Shown here one piece after another: positions 15,584-26,322 of a stretch of DNA of 46,228 nt. A model generated the notes under the pieces. That model ran no database searches. It was not told the DNA's origin and worked only from the letters and a program-made list of their open reading frames with translations. The position numbers and the translations under genes were made by a program. Each line of letters starts with the position of its first letter. The stretch's first letter is position 1. Source of the stretch: Acidobacteriota bacterium (GTDB lineage Bacteria; Acidobacteriota; Terriglobia; Bryobacterales; Bryobacteraceae); the NCBI GenBank assembly GCA_025354525.1, contig JANXMS010000529.1, positions 1 to 46,228 on the forward strand, in the 5' to 3' direction.

Positions 15584-16270
15584 GTGACTTATTTTTATTA
15601 CCTCTCGACAGCGCTCAGCACCTTCTTTATCGTCCGGGCCCTCCACATTATGTTGGACGGGGCTTGGCGCCGCTTCCCTGTCGTGTTTGCCTATCTTTGT
15701 TTCGCGTTCAGCCTATCCGCGCCGTTCAGTATCTCTTACTTGGTGGCTGGAGCAACGTGGACCCAGGGGAGTCGTTTGGCGTACTGGATGCTATCGGCGT
15801 CCATGCAACTTTGCGGGGTCGTTCTGTTGGTCACTCTTACGCGTAAGGCTGGCGAAAGAAGCAAAAATATCAGATGGACCGTTTTACTGATGTCCTTGGT
15901 ATTTGCAGTAGCGATCCTCGGCTCGGGCATTTTCCACTACCCGCTCGCCCAGGAAGGACTGATGAATCGGTGGATGACGTTCGTTACCCGGGATGTTGCT
16001 TTTGTCTCCACGATCATGAACTTAGTTCTGTGGACCTTATTGTTGGGCGATCGAAAGCGAGATGTGACGATTCTGCTCATTAGCGCAGGGCTGGGTCTTC
16101 AGTGTACGATCGACGCGATGGGGCACGCGATGCGTTACTTTCCTAACGAAGTCCGAGAGGTCGGCAATCTCATGATTTCAGCGGGTAGCATTCTGACAAG
16201 CTACGTCTGGTACCGTATTTTCCGACCGAAGCCACTCCAGACGCCGCGCGGTCTGCGAACTAATCCTTAA
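15584..16270 (+). CDS. Small multi-pass membrane protein, unknown function
   Basis: 228 aa with about seven hydrophobic helices separated by short loops and almost no soluble part; the C-terminus is short and basic (RPKPLQTPRGLRTNP). GTG 15584 is preferred because GAGGAG sits 7 nt upstream; a TTG at 15566 is also open. I recognise no catalytic motif. It begins 69 nt after the secreted peptide gene with no terminator between them, so the two may be co-transcribed and the membrane protein could sense, process or export the peptide; that link is only positional. Confidence 0.65.
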   Translation: MTYFYYLSTALSTFFIVRALHIMLDGAWRRFPVVFAYLCFAFSLSAPFSISYLVAGATWTQGSRLAYWMLSASMQLCGVVLLVTLTRKAGERSKNIRWTVLLMSLVFAVAILGSGIFHYPLAQEGLMNRWMTFVTRDVAFVSTIMNLVLWTLLLGDRKRDVTILLISAGLGLQCTIDAMGHAMRYFPNEVREVGNLMISAGSILTSYVWYRIFRPKPLQTPRGLRTNP

Positions 16271-16273
16271 ATT

Positions 16274-16302
16274 TTGGCGCGGCATCTCGTCGGGTGTACA
16301 CT
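16274..16302 (+). promoter_or_regulatory. Sigma70-like promoter for the oxidoreductase gene
   Basis: TTGGCG (16274-16279) and TACACT (16297-16302) are separated by 17 bp, the optimal spacing, about 78 nt upstream of the start codon of the Gfo/Idh/MocA gene. Predicted by eye only. Confidence 0.4.
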
Positions 16303-16379
16303 CAAATCAGGGCGAAACGCTCTCGAATGGAAGTGTGTTCATCGGCCCTGTTTGGCCGCTGGCCAAAGGAGTCCGCTGA

Positions 16380-17714
16380 ATGGATCGACGAGATTTTTTG
16401 ATTAATTCCGGCAGCGCCGGTGCTGCGCTTTCCGCCGCTGGTTCGGCCTTTGCCGCCAAGCCGGCTGGCAAAGGCGGTCGCGTCGTTGGTGCCAATGACA
16501 AGATTAACATCGGCATCGTAGGTGTCGGCGGCCGAGGCAACTATGTCGCCAGCGTGTTTGCCAAACTGGGCGAGCAAACCGGCAAATGCCAGATCACCCA
16601 AGTCTGCGACGTGTACCAAAAGCGGGTAACCGCGGCTGCCGCCAAGTTTAAAGCCAAAGGCACCCTCGACTGGCGCGAAGTCGTCAACAATCCGGAACTG
16701 GACGCCGTGATCGTCGCCACTCCGGACCATTGGCACGCCAAGGTCGCCCTCGCGGCCATGGACAACGGGAAAGACGTTTACGTCGAAAAGCCGATGTGCC
16801 ACACGGTCGAAGAAGTAAAGCAGTTGATGGATACCGTCAAGGAGACCAAACGCGTTCTCCAGGTCGGCTCCCAAACAACCTCCGGCAACCAATGGCATCA
16901 GGCCAAGAAGTATATCGCCGACGGAGCCATCGGCAAGATGCTCCTTAGCCAAGGCTCTTACCACAGGAACTCGGTTGAAGGCGAATGGAACTGGCCCATT
17001 GATAAAGCCGCTGGACCCGACGGTAAAGGCGACGATTTCATCGATTGGAAAATGTGGCTAGGCAGCGCGACCAAGCGTCCCTTCGACGCCGACCGCTTCT
17101 TCCGCTTCCGTAAGTACTGGGACTACTCCGGCGGCATCGCGACCGACCTATTTTTCCACGTCGTGGCTCCGATGAATATCTGCTGGACCAAGCCGCAGTA
17201 TCCCACTCGCGTGATGGCCGGTGGTGGCATCTACGAATTCAAAGATCGCGAAGTGCCGGATACGTTCAACCTGCTCGCCGACTACGCCGAAGGTCACTCG
17301 CTCGTGCTCAGTTCGTCGATGGCAAACTCCCAGCACATCCCTGGCTTGATCCGCGGCCACGAAGGCACCATCATCATGGTCGATCATGGACGCTTCGAAG
17401 GCTTCTCCCCCTTCCTGACCCTGAAGCCTGAAATCGCCGGACGCGGTGATTCGCGCAAGCCCATCGGCGGAGACAAATACAAGTTCGGCACCGAAGACGT
17501 CAAAATCCCGGTGCAGGACCTCAACACGATGGACACCCACGTGGGCAACTTTCTCGACTGCATGGTTTCCCGCAACAAGCCGACGCTCGATGTCGAAACT
17601 GCCGCCCACGCCCAAGTGCTCATCACCATGGCCGTGCAAAGCTACCGGCAGGGCAAGGTTCTCTACTTCGACGAGCAGAAGTTCAAGATCGTCGACAAGA
17701 ACCCGAAAGCGTAG
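16380..17714 (+). CDS. Exported Gfo/Idh/MocA-family oxidoreductase
   Basis: 444 aa. The N-terminus [17 protein letters not shown] is a twin-arginine leader, with an Ala-rich h-region ending near AFAA. The Rossmann motif [13 protein letters not shown] follows, then [11 protein letters not shown] and the conserved [11 protein letters not shown] with the family's Lys. The C-terminal alpha/beta domain is typical ([19 protein letters not shown]). Enzymes of this kind are abundant in Solibacter-type genomes and act on exported or surface sugars with bound NAD(P); the substrate is unknown. It is monocistronic and shares a bidirectional terminator with aspS. Confidence 0.88.
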   Translation: MDRRDFLINSGSAGAALSAAGSAFAAKPAGKGGRVVGANDKINIGIVGVGGRGNYVASVFAKLGEQTGKCQITQVCDVYQKRVTAAAAKFKAKGTLDWREVVNNPELDAVIVATPDHWHAKVALAAMDNGKDVYVEKPMCHTVEEVKQLMDTVKETKRVLQVGSQTTSGNQWHQAKKYIADGAIGKMLLSQGSYHRNSVEGEWNWPIDKAAGPDGKGDDFIDWKMWLGSATKRPFDADRFFRFRKYWDYSGGIATDLFFHVVAPMNICWTKPQYPTRVMAGGGIYEFKDREVPDTFNLLADYAEGHSLVLSSSMANSQHIPGLIRGHEGTIIMVDHGRFEGFSPFLTLKPEIAGRGDSRKPIGGDKYKFGTEDVKIPVQDLNTMDTHVGNFLDCMVSRNKPTLDVETAAHAQVLITMAVQSYRQGKVLYFDEQKFKIVDKNPKA

Positions 17715-17732
17715 TTCCGTCCCTTAAACGTA

Positions 17733-17772
17733 AAACGGGCGCTGGCCGAAGCCAGCGCCCGTTTGTTTTTTC
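17733..17772. terminator. Bidirectional terminator between convergent genes
   Basis: AAACGGGCGCTGGC and GCCAGCGCCCGTTT pair perfectly over 14 bp around a CGAA tetraloop, with GTTTTTTC after it on the plus strand and TTTTACG on the minus strand. It lies between the stops at 17714 and 17774. Confidence 0.92.
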
Positions 17773-17773
17773 C

Positions 17774-19573
17774 CTACCGTTTCCCCGGCGGAACCGACTT
17801 TAAGTACAGATCCCGCAGACTCTTCTCCGGCACCTCACTCGGAGCCTCGCACATCAGGTCCGTGCCCTTCGCCGTCTTCGGGAACGGAATCACGTCCCGC
17901 AGCGACTTCTCGCCCGCCAGGATCATCACCAGCCGGTCTAACCCCAGCGCGATGCCCCCGTGCGGCGGAGCACCGTATTCTAGCGCTTCGAGCAGGAAGC
18001 CGAACTTGCTCTCAGCTTCTTCCATCGACAAGCCCAACGCGCTAAACACCGCCGACTGCTGGTCGCGTCGATGAATACGAATCGAACCCGATCCAAGCTC
18101 GGTACCGTTCAGGACGATGTCATACGACTTCGCCCGACAGCGCGCCGGATCCGTGGTCAACTTCTCAATGTCGTCGTCATGCACCGAAGTGAACGGGTGA
18201 TGAGCCGCCACCCAGCGCTCGTCTTCTTCGTTCCATTCGAACATCGGGAAATCGACCACCCATACGAACCGGAAATCGGTCGGGTTCAGCAGCTTATGCC
18301 GATCGTTGAACTTCTGCCCGCAATACAAACGAAGCTGACCAGCGGCTTGCAGAACAGTGTAATCCGGCAAGGGCCCCTTCCCCTCCCCCACCCAACCCGC
18401 CAAAATCAGCAGATCGTTTTCGCCCACGCCCGCGCGCTCCCGGACCTGCACCATCACTTCGGGGAAGTCGCGGTCCAATCGCTTGAGATCGTCAAAAACG
18501 CGGAGACCCCGCTCCACGCCGAACGCTTTAATCTCGTCCCGCTCGCGACGCGCGATGGGCCCAACGTTTGGAATCACGATCGCCGTCAACGGCAATCCTG
18601 GCGTCGCGAAGTTCTCATCCACCGGGAACAGGTCTTCGACGCAGTAGAACGGCGGTAGCCGCAGGTCCGGCTTGTCGATCCCGTAGCTCCGCATCGCCTG
18701 GGCATAGGTCAAGCGAGGAAACGGAGCCTTCACCGACCCAAAGCCAGCCACTTCGCAGACCCGCTCCAGCAAAGGCTCAATCGTCGCAAAGATCGTCTCC
18801 TGCTGCGGAAAGCTCATCTCCAGGTCGATCTGCGTAAACTCCGGCTGGCGATCCGCCCGCAGGTCTTCATCCCGGAAACAACGGACAATCTGGAAGTACT
18901 TCTCAAACCCGCTGATCATCAGCAACTGCTTGAAGATCTGCGGCGACTGCGGCAGCGCGTAAAACTCGCCCGGGCTCAGTCGTGATGGCACCAGAAAGTC
19001 GCGCGCCCCTTCTGGCGTCGACTTCGTCATAAACGGAGTCTCGATCTCCAGGAAGCCTTGGCCGTAAAGCACTTCCCGAATCGCGAAACTCAGCTTCGAC
19101 CGCAGCATGATGTTTCGCTGCATCCGAGGCCGCCGCAGGTCGACATAGCGATACTTCAGCCGGGCGTCTTCGCTGACGTCGACGCTATCTTCCATCGGGA
19201 ACGGCGGCGTCTTGCTTTCGTTCAGGATCCAAAGCTTCTCAACGACAATCTCGACTTCGCCCGACGGAATATCCGGATTGATCGTGTCCGCATCGCGGAG
19301 AACGACCCGGCCTTCGGCGGCGATCACGAACTCGCTGCGAAGAATCCCGGCCTTTTCATGAACGGCCGAGAAAGCTTCGTCGGAGTGGAAGACGAGTTGC
19401 GTAACGCCTTCGCGGTCGCGGAGGTGGATGAAGATCACCCCGCCGAGATCGCGGCGGCGGTGCACCCAACCCATTAGAAGCGAGCGGGAGCCGGCGTCGG
19501 AGGCGCGCAATTGCCCGCATGAATGCGTGCGGCGAAGCTCTCCCAGGAAATCCAAAGGTACTTGTTCAGGCAT
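17774..19573 (-). CDS. aspS: Aspartyl-tRNA synthetase
   Basis: 599-aa class II synthetase of the bacterial type. The OB-fold anticodon-binding domain (GWVHRRRDLGGVIFIHLRDREG) is followed by the catalytic core with motif 2 RCFRDEDLRADRQPEFTQID and the motif 3 region GGIALGLDRLVMILAG. The roughly 110-residue bacterial insertion (GAD domain) between motifs 2 and 3 is present, which separates it from archaeal AspRS. ATG 19573 is chosen because the conserved N-terminus starts there; the frame is open to 19651. Discriminating versus non-discriminating specificity cannot be told without the full context of gatCAB. Confidence 0.97.
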   Translation of the reverse strand: MPEQVPLDFLGELRRTHSCGQLRASDAGSRSLLMGWVHRRRDLGGVIFIHLRDREGVTQLVFHSDEAFSAVHEKAGILRSEFVIAAEGRVVLRDADTINPDIPSGEVEIVVEKLWILNESKTPPFPMEDSVDVSEDARLKYRYVDLRRPRMQRNIMLRSKLSFAIREVLYGQGFLEIETPFMTKSTPEGARDFLVPSRLSPGEFYALPQSPQIFKQLLMISGFEKYFQIVRCFRDEDLRADRQPEFTQIDLEMSFPQQETIFATIEPLLERVCEVAGFGSVKAPFPRLTYAQAMRSYGIDKPDLRLPPFYCVEDLFPVDENFATPGLPLTAIVIPNVGPIARRERDEIKAFGVERGLRVFDDLKRLDRDFPEVMVQVRERAGVGENDLLILAGWVGEGKGPLPDYTVLQAAGQLRLYCGQKFNDRHKLLNPTDFRFVWVVDFPMFEWNEEDERWVAAHHPFTSVHDDDIEKLTTDPARCRAKSYDIVLNGTELGSGSIRIHRRDQQSAVFSALGLSMEEAESKFGFLLEALEYGAPPHGGIALGLDRLVMILAGEKSLRDVIPFPKTAKGTDLMCEAPSEVPEKSLRDLYLKSVPPGKR

Positions 19574-19697
19574 GGAATGAGATGAAATGAGACGTGGAGC
19601 CCCAAAAAAAGGCCGTCTTGATAGTTTCGCAGATTGATATCGGGTGTGCACGGGCGTTCAAAAGTAGGCAGGCCCTCGACTTGCAGGCTCGTCGTTC

Positions 19698-20333
19698 ATG
19701 AGCCCTCTCCAAGTGTTCGTAAGTGTTTCATTCTTATGCGCGCAGTCCGTCAACGTGGGCGTGAAAGGAGGCGTAAGGACAACGAATGCCGTTTACGGCC
19801 AACTGGTTGATGAGTCAAAACGATACGTAGTTGGCCCGGCGGTAGAATTCGGATTGCCGCACAAGCTGAGCCTTGAGATCGACGCGCTCTATAGTCGGCA
19901 TGGTTATAGTAGAGGAATCGATTTCCGTGGTCTCTTCAGTTCGTCTGAACGAGAGCGCGCCAATTCTTAGGAGTTCCCTGTCCTCGTGAAGCGCAATTTT
20001 ACACTCGGTCGGCAGCACCCCTTTGCGGGTGCCGGCTACCGCGCCCAGAGTATCCGGGGAGTTGTCGACGGGTTGACAAACGTCACGGAACCGGTCACGA
20101 ACCGGAGCCAATCGTCGCAGTTTGAATCTCCTACAAATTGGAAAGTGGGCCATGGATTTGTGACCGCGGCTGGTCTAAGGTTCACAAAAGGCAACCTTCT
20201 AATTTCGCCCGAATTCCGTTACACGCGTTGGATCCGCCCAGCCATTGGGTACTTTGGGAGCCGTGGCGCCACCTTTGGATCCAGTCGAAATCAGGTGGAC
20301 TTCATGTTTGGAATCGGCTGGAAAAAGCGCTAA
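19698..20333 (+). pseudogene. Outer-membrane beta-barrel gene with one in-frame amber stop
   Basis: Start MSPLQVFVSVSFLCAQS (signal peptide) and alternating beta-strand pattern (VNVGVKGGVRT, HKLSLEIDALYSRHGY) continue to RANS, then TAG at 19968-19970, then EFPVLVKRNFTLGRQHPFAGAGYR in the same frame to a final aromatic-ending strand (QVDFMFGIGWKKR). The frame is otherwise open for 211 codons. Related barrels have S-W-E-F-P here, so TGG to TAG is the simplest explanation. It is a single-base nonsense mutation, not a frameshift. It could be a recent pseudogene or a sequencing error. The HEAT-like protein gene starts 3 nt after the stop. Confidence 0.75.
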
Positions 20334-20335
20334 CT

Positions 20336-21304
20336 ATGGGACGTATACACACGCTCGCGATTTTCGGAGTCAGTTTAGCCGCCTGGGGCCAGCGCCCCCA
20401 AGGCGACGTCGAGTTCTTTGGCCATCAGGGCGTCGAGGAAGCTAAGCTCCGCGCCGCCATCATCGAACCCAGTTGGTCACCCGAGGGTGTCAGCGCGGCA
20501 TTGGCCGCAATCGGCGTTCAGACCACCAACGTGGCCATCGTCTGCTGCGACGAAGAACGGAGGCAGGTCCTATTTGTCGGCATCGCCGGTGCCTCCTATC
20601 GACCGTTACCGTACAACCCCGCACCGATGGGTTCCCTCCGCCTGGGCCGGGAGGCGCGGCGCCTTGCCGATGCCGCTGATCGGGCCAGAGAGGAGGCGGT
20701 GCGTCGCGGAGGCGATGCAGGCAGCGAGGATGATTCCGCCGGGTACGCCATGTTTAAGGATCCCGCTTTAAGACGCGTGCTAATCCGCATTCGAAACTAT
20801 GCCCTCGCCCACGAAAACGAACTTTTCGGTATGCTCGCCCACTCCGCCCATGTCCGTAGCCGCCAAATCGCTAGCCAGTTCCTCGGCTACGCGACCGCCT
20901 CTCCCGCCCAAATCGCCGCCCTGGTCGCCGCCACCTGCGACGCGGACAGCACCGTCCGCAACAACGCCACCCGAGCCTTAGGCGTCCTCGCTCGTTCCAA
21001 CGCCCGCTGGGCAGCGGAGATCCCCGCCGCCCCCTTCGTCGCCATGGTCCGCTCCGGCATCTGGACCGACCGCAACAAAGCCGTCGCGCTTCTCGATCAG
21101 CTCACGGCCAGCCGCGATACGGCCACCCTCAAGATGGTTCGCGACGGCACCGAGTCGGCCCTTCTCGAAATGGCTCGGTGGCGGAAAGTCGGCTGGTCCT
21201 ACAACGCCCGAATGGTCATCGGCCGCCTTCGAGGCATCCCCGAACAGGAACTCGGACGCCTTGCCGGCACCGGTCCGCTCCCCCCCGACAACCCGAAAAA
21301 TTGA
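20336..21304 (+). CDS. Exported HEAT-repeat-like protein
   Basis: 322 aa with a short signal peptide (MGRIHTLAIFGVSLAAWGQ) and an alpha-helical body. Repeated helices of the HEAT type are visible from about residue 145 (RQIASQFLGYATAS, DADSTVRNNATRALGVLA, WTDRNKAVALLDQLTAS). The N-terminal 120 residues contain an unusual VAIVCCDEERRQ strand and no domain I recognise. ATG 20336 follows the barrel stop by 2 nt; the open frame to 20138 lies inside the barrel gene in another frame. Probably a periplasmic scaffold; co-transcription with the barrel gene is likely. Confidence 0.7.
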   Translation: MGRIHTLAIFGVSLAAWGQRPQGDVEFFGHQGVEEAKLRAAIIEPSWSPEGVSAALAAIGVQTTNVAIVCCDEERRQVLFVGIAGASYRPLPYNPAPMGSLRLGREARRLADAADRAREEAVRRGGDAGSEDDSAGYAMFKDPALRRVLIRIRNYALAHENELFGMLAHSAHVRSRQIASQFLGYATASPAQIAALVAATCDADSTVRNNATRALGVLARSNARWAAEIPAAPFVAMVRSGIWTDRNKAVALLDQLTASRDTATLKMVRDGTESALLEMARWRKVGWSYNARMVIGRLRGIPEQELGRLAGTGPLPPDNPKN

Positions 21305-21446
21305 CTCAAGACAGCGCCAGCAGAAATAGCCGATGCCACCGGCGACCAGCGCAAGCCCGCCCACGCGCAACGGGCTCCGCGACGGTGCCTACCCCTCGTC
21401 GACCCGAACGAATTGACTCAAGGCCGCGCCAGCACGATAGCCGCCG
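21290..21446. repeat. Short imperfect direct repeat at the OsmC break
   Basis: TTGACTCAAG..GCGCCAGCA..ATAGCCG occurs at about 21301-21331 and again at 21413-21443, preceded in both by CCCGAA. Period about 112 bp. The first copy overlaps the stop of the HEAT-like gene. Confidence 0.55.
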
Positions 21447-21678
21447 CCGCAATCGACAAGAACCAAAGTATGTGACAACTCGCGAGCGAAGCCACGAAAA
21501 GCTCCTCCGGGTCGACGGCGCTGGGGTCGGAGAAAGGCACCCGCACGTTGTGCGGCGACGACGACAGCGCCAAGTTCGCCCCCCCATCAAAGGCAACTTC
21601 GTGCCGGCGGGAGTAGCGGTTATCCACAAACCGCTGCTCCCCGCGCTGCCACGCAATCGCGGCCAAGTACACCGACAC
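21418..21678 (-). pseudogene. Truncated OsmC-family peroxiredoxin-like gene
   Basis: 86 aa, about 60 percent of the usual 140-150. The first half is convincing: RHEVAFDGGANLALSSSP, VDPEELFVASLASCHILWFL includes the family's active-site Cys in SSCH-type context. It then reads IAAAAIVLARP and stops, so the second helix and C-terminal strands, including the second Cys region, are absent. It starts with a GTG overlapping the hisS stop, so it was the last gene of a hisS operon. The break coincides with a short direct repeat near 21413. Could be a decaying gene rather than a functional short form. Confidence 0.6.
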
Positions 21679-22925
21679 TAGCCGAGGCTCCCGGCGAGCT
21701 CATCCGCCGTCACCGGCTTCTGCTCCCCGGTCGCCAAGTTCTTCAGCCCGAACCGCCCCGCCGCGATCTCATCATCGCCAATCAGCAACGCGTACCGAGC
21801 GCCTGACTTACTCGCTAACTCAAGTAACTTCTTGAACTTACCCGCCGGAGCAACTTCCACGCTCTTACCAGCTTGTCGCAACCCCTTGGCCAACCGCGCC
21901 CCGGCGTTGAACGCGTCCTCTGTCATCGGGGCCACAAACAGGTCCAGCAGCTTCGGCTCAAACCCCGCGGGCTTAGCGTCCTCCACCGCCATCAGCAGCC
22001 GGTCCTGGCCAATCGAAAAGCCAATCCCCGGTGCCGGCACCTTCGAGCCCAACGACTCAGCCAGCCCGTTGTAACGCCCGCCACCACAAATCGCGTTTTG
22101 AGCCCCCAGCGCCCCATGCAAAAATTCAAACGTGGTGTGCGTGTAGTAATCCAACCCCCGAACCAGCCGAGGATTCACCTCATAGGCGATCCCCCGATCG
22201 GTCAAATAACGACACACCGCCGCAAAGTGATCGCGACACCCATCGTTCAAAAAATCATGAATATTTGGCAGTTTTTCGACAATCGGCTGATCCTGCGGAT
22301 CCTTCGAATCCAGCACCCGCAACGGGTTCGTCACCGCCCTCCGCTGCGAATCCGCCGACAACTCCGGCAGATGCGCCGACAGCCGTTCCTTCAACTCGGC
22401 CACGTATCGCCCACGAGATTCCGGATCACCAACCGAATTAATCAGAAGCCGCGAATCGTGAATTCCACACGAACCAAGCAGCGTCGAAACCAGCTCAATA
22501 ATCTCCGCATCCAGCACCGGCGAATCGCTACCAATCGCCTCGGCCCCGATCTGAAAAAACTGCCGATAACGGCCTTTCTGCGGCCGTTCCCGCCGAAACA
22601 TCGGCCCCAAATAGTAGAGCCGTTTGGTGCCCGGAATTTGGTCCAGCCGGTGCTCAATATAGGCGCGAATCACCGACGCTGTATTCTCCGGCCGCAAGGT
22701 AAGCTTTGAGCCGTCTTTATCGTCGAAGGTGTACATCTCCTTCGAAACGATGTCTGTTTCCTCGCCCACGCCCCGCGAAAACAGCGCGGTCTCCTCAAAA
22801 ATCGGGGTGCGAATCTCGTGGTAGTTGAACGAGCGAAACACTTCGCGCGCCGTCGCTTCCACCTGATTCCAAACGCCGGAAACGGGCGGCAGGATGTCCC
22901 GAGTGCCCTTAACTGCTTTGATCAT
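21678..22925 (-). CDS. hisS: Histidyl-tRNA synthetase
   Basis: 415-aa class II synthetase. Visible are motif 1 region (RTPIFEETALFSRGVGEETD), motif 2 TLRPENTASVIRAYIEH and FRRERPQKGRYRQFFQ, the histidine-binding LVRGLDYYTHTTFEF, GGGRYNGL, and motif 3 GIGFSIGQDRL; a C-terminal anticodon-binding domain with LFVAPMTEDAFNAG completes it. Length matches bacterial HisRS. Its ATG lies inside the end of the gamma-carbonic anhydrase gene (17-nt overlap), so the two are co-transcribed. Confidence 0.97.
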   Translation of the reverse strand: MIKAVKGTRDILPPVSGVWNQVEATAREVFRSFNYHEIRTPIFEETALFSRGVGEETDIVSKEMYTFDDKDGSKLTLRPENTASVIRAYIEHRLDQIPGTKRLYYLGPMFRRERPQKGRYRQFFQIGAEAIGSDSPVLDAEIIELVSTLLGSCGIHDSRLLINSVGDPESRGRYVAELKERLSAHLPELSADSQRRAVTNPLRVLDSKDPQDQPIVEKLPNIHDFLNDGCRDHFAAVCRYLTDRGIAYEVNPRLVRGLDYYTHTTFEFLHGALGAQNAICGGGRYNGLAESLGSKVPAPGIGFSIGQDRLLMAVEDAKPAGFEPKLLDLFVAPMTEDAFNAGARLAKGLRQAGKSVEVAPAGKFKKLLELASKSGARYALLIGDDEIAAGRFGLKNLATGEQKPVTADELAGSLG

Positions 22926-23427
22926 TCTTGTAAGTTTGTCCTAAGTTAACGTAGTGGGCGGCGTTCGATCGGAAGCGCTCCTGCTCCTCCGCCGACACTT
23001 CGCGCCGCAGCTTCGCCGGCACGCCCATCACGAGCGAACCCGGCGGAATTTGCATCCCCTCCGGCACCAGCGACCCGGCTGCCACCACCGACCCCCGACC
23101 CACCCGAGCCCCGTTCAGCACAATCGCTCCGATGCCGATCAATGAGTCGTCTTCAATCACGCAACCATGCAGCACCACGGCATGGCCCACCGTCACCCGC
23201 TCTCCGACGTGACATTCGTGCAGCTGGTGCTCCACGTGCACCACCGCGTTGTCCTGAATATTCGAATCGTCGCCGATAAAAATCTTATTCACATCGCCGC
23301 GCAACGTCGCGTTCGGCCAAATGCTGACGCGCTCGCCGAGCGTCACCTGCCCGATCACGACCGCGGCGGGGTCGACATAGGCCGAATCGGCCACCGTGGG
23401 AAGAATACCTTTGAATGCGCGAATCAT
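22909..23427 (-). CDS. Gamma-carbonic anhydrase family protein
   Basis: 172-aa left-handed beta-helix protein with hexapeptide repeats (VVIGQVTLGERVSIWPNA). The zinc ligands of the family are present as HVEHQ and VGHAVVLHG, and RGDVNKIFIGDDSNIQDNA is the classic GammaCA block. Carbonic anhydrase activity is known for only some members; YrdA/CaiE-type proteins look the same. ATG 23427 starts the conserved domain; a further in-frame start at 23475 would overlap the divergent peptidase gene. It overlaps hisS by 17 nt. Confidence 0.88.
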   Translation of the reverse strand: MIRAFKGILPTVADSAYVDPAAVVIGQVTLGERVSIWPNATLRGDVNKIFIGDDSNIQDNAVVHVEHQLHECHVGERVTVGHAVVLHGCVIEDDSLIGIGAIVLNGARVGRGSVVAAGSLVPEGMQIPPGSLVMGVPAKLRREVSAEEQERFRSNAAHYVNLGQTYKNDQSS

Positions 23428-23474
23428 GAGACTGACTCCGATATTATCGCGCAGGGCTCCACTACAATAGAACA

Positions 23475-25508
<2,034 letters not shown>

Positions 25509-25529
25509 AGGGTGTTACTCTGAAAGGAC

Positions 25530-26312
25530 GTGTCGTCTCCGTTGAATATTCACATTGAGCAGTATGAAGGTCCCCTCGACCTTCTGCTCGATCTGATTCG
25601 CAAGCACCAAATCAACATTTACGACATCCCTCTGGCCCGGATTACTGGTCAATATCTGTCCTACATTGAGCAAGCGTCGGCCCTGGATATCGAGCTCAGC
25701 GCCGAGTTTGTCTACATGGCGGCGACGCTGATTCACATCAAGTCGAAGACGATGCTGCCGAGGGACCCCGAGCTCGAAAAGCTCGACCCCCAGGGCGATC
25801 CCCGCCAGGAACTCGTAGAGCGGCTCATTGAACACGAGCGCTTTAAAAACGCTGCCGAAATGCTGCAACAGAAGCGCCTTGTCGAAGAGGCCGCGTGGTC
25901 GAATCCGGCGCTGAAGGACTTTCTGGCCGATGAAGAACAAGGCCTGGCCGTTACGTTGTTCGACCTTGTGCAAACGCTGCAAAAGGTCATCGAACGCGCC
26001 AAAAGCCGCCCACATTTTGAGGTCACCAAGGAAGACGTCACCGTCCCCGACATGATCCACTACTTGAAGAACATCCTCCGCGACACGCGCGAGGGCTCTT
26101 CGGTATCGGCAACAGAGTTGTTCGAACGCCAGAGGAGCCGCCACGCGATGATCGCGATGTTCTTGGCCATCCTGGAAATGGTAAAGAACCAGGCCATTAA
26201 ACTCGTCCAAATGGAAGCATTTGGCGACATCGGATTGGCCAGAACAGATCGCTTCGAAGAAGCGTTCCCCGAGGGCGAAGCAATCGCCCGCTTAGAAGAA
26301 GAGTACAGTTAG
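25530..26312 (+). CDS. scpA: Segregation and condensation protein A (kleisin)
   Basis: 260 aa from GTG 25530, with GAAAGGA a few nt upstream. The opening INIHIEQYEGPLDLLLDLIRK-like block (here LNIHIEQYEGPLDLLLDLI), YLSYIEQ and AATLIHIKSKTMLP are diagnostic of ScpA, and the C-terminal winged helix has FLAILEMVKNQAIKLVQ. It bridges SMC heads in chromosome condensation and acts with ScpB, whose gene follows. Confidence 0.95.
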   Translation: MSSPLNIHIEQYEGPLDLLLDLIRKHQINIYDIPLARITGQYLSYIEQASALDIELSAEFVYMAATLIHIKSKTMLPRDPELEKLDPQGDPRQELVERLIEHERFKNAAEMLQQKRLVEEAAWSNPALKDFLADEEQGLAVTLFDLVQTLQKVIERAKSRPHFEVTKEDVTVPDMIHYLKNILRDTREGSSVSATELFERQRSRHAMIAMFLAILEMVKNQAIKLVQMEAFGDIGLARTDRFEEAFPEGEAIARLEEEYS

Positions 26313-26322
26313 ATTGGAAGCT

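Noticed and set aside
19986-20333. A separate small gene downstream of the barrel start
   Set aside because: It is in the same frame as 19698-19967 and continues the same barrel; a single stop separates them, so it is one broken gene.
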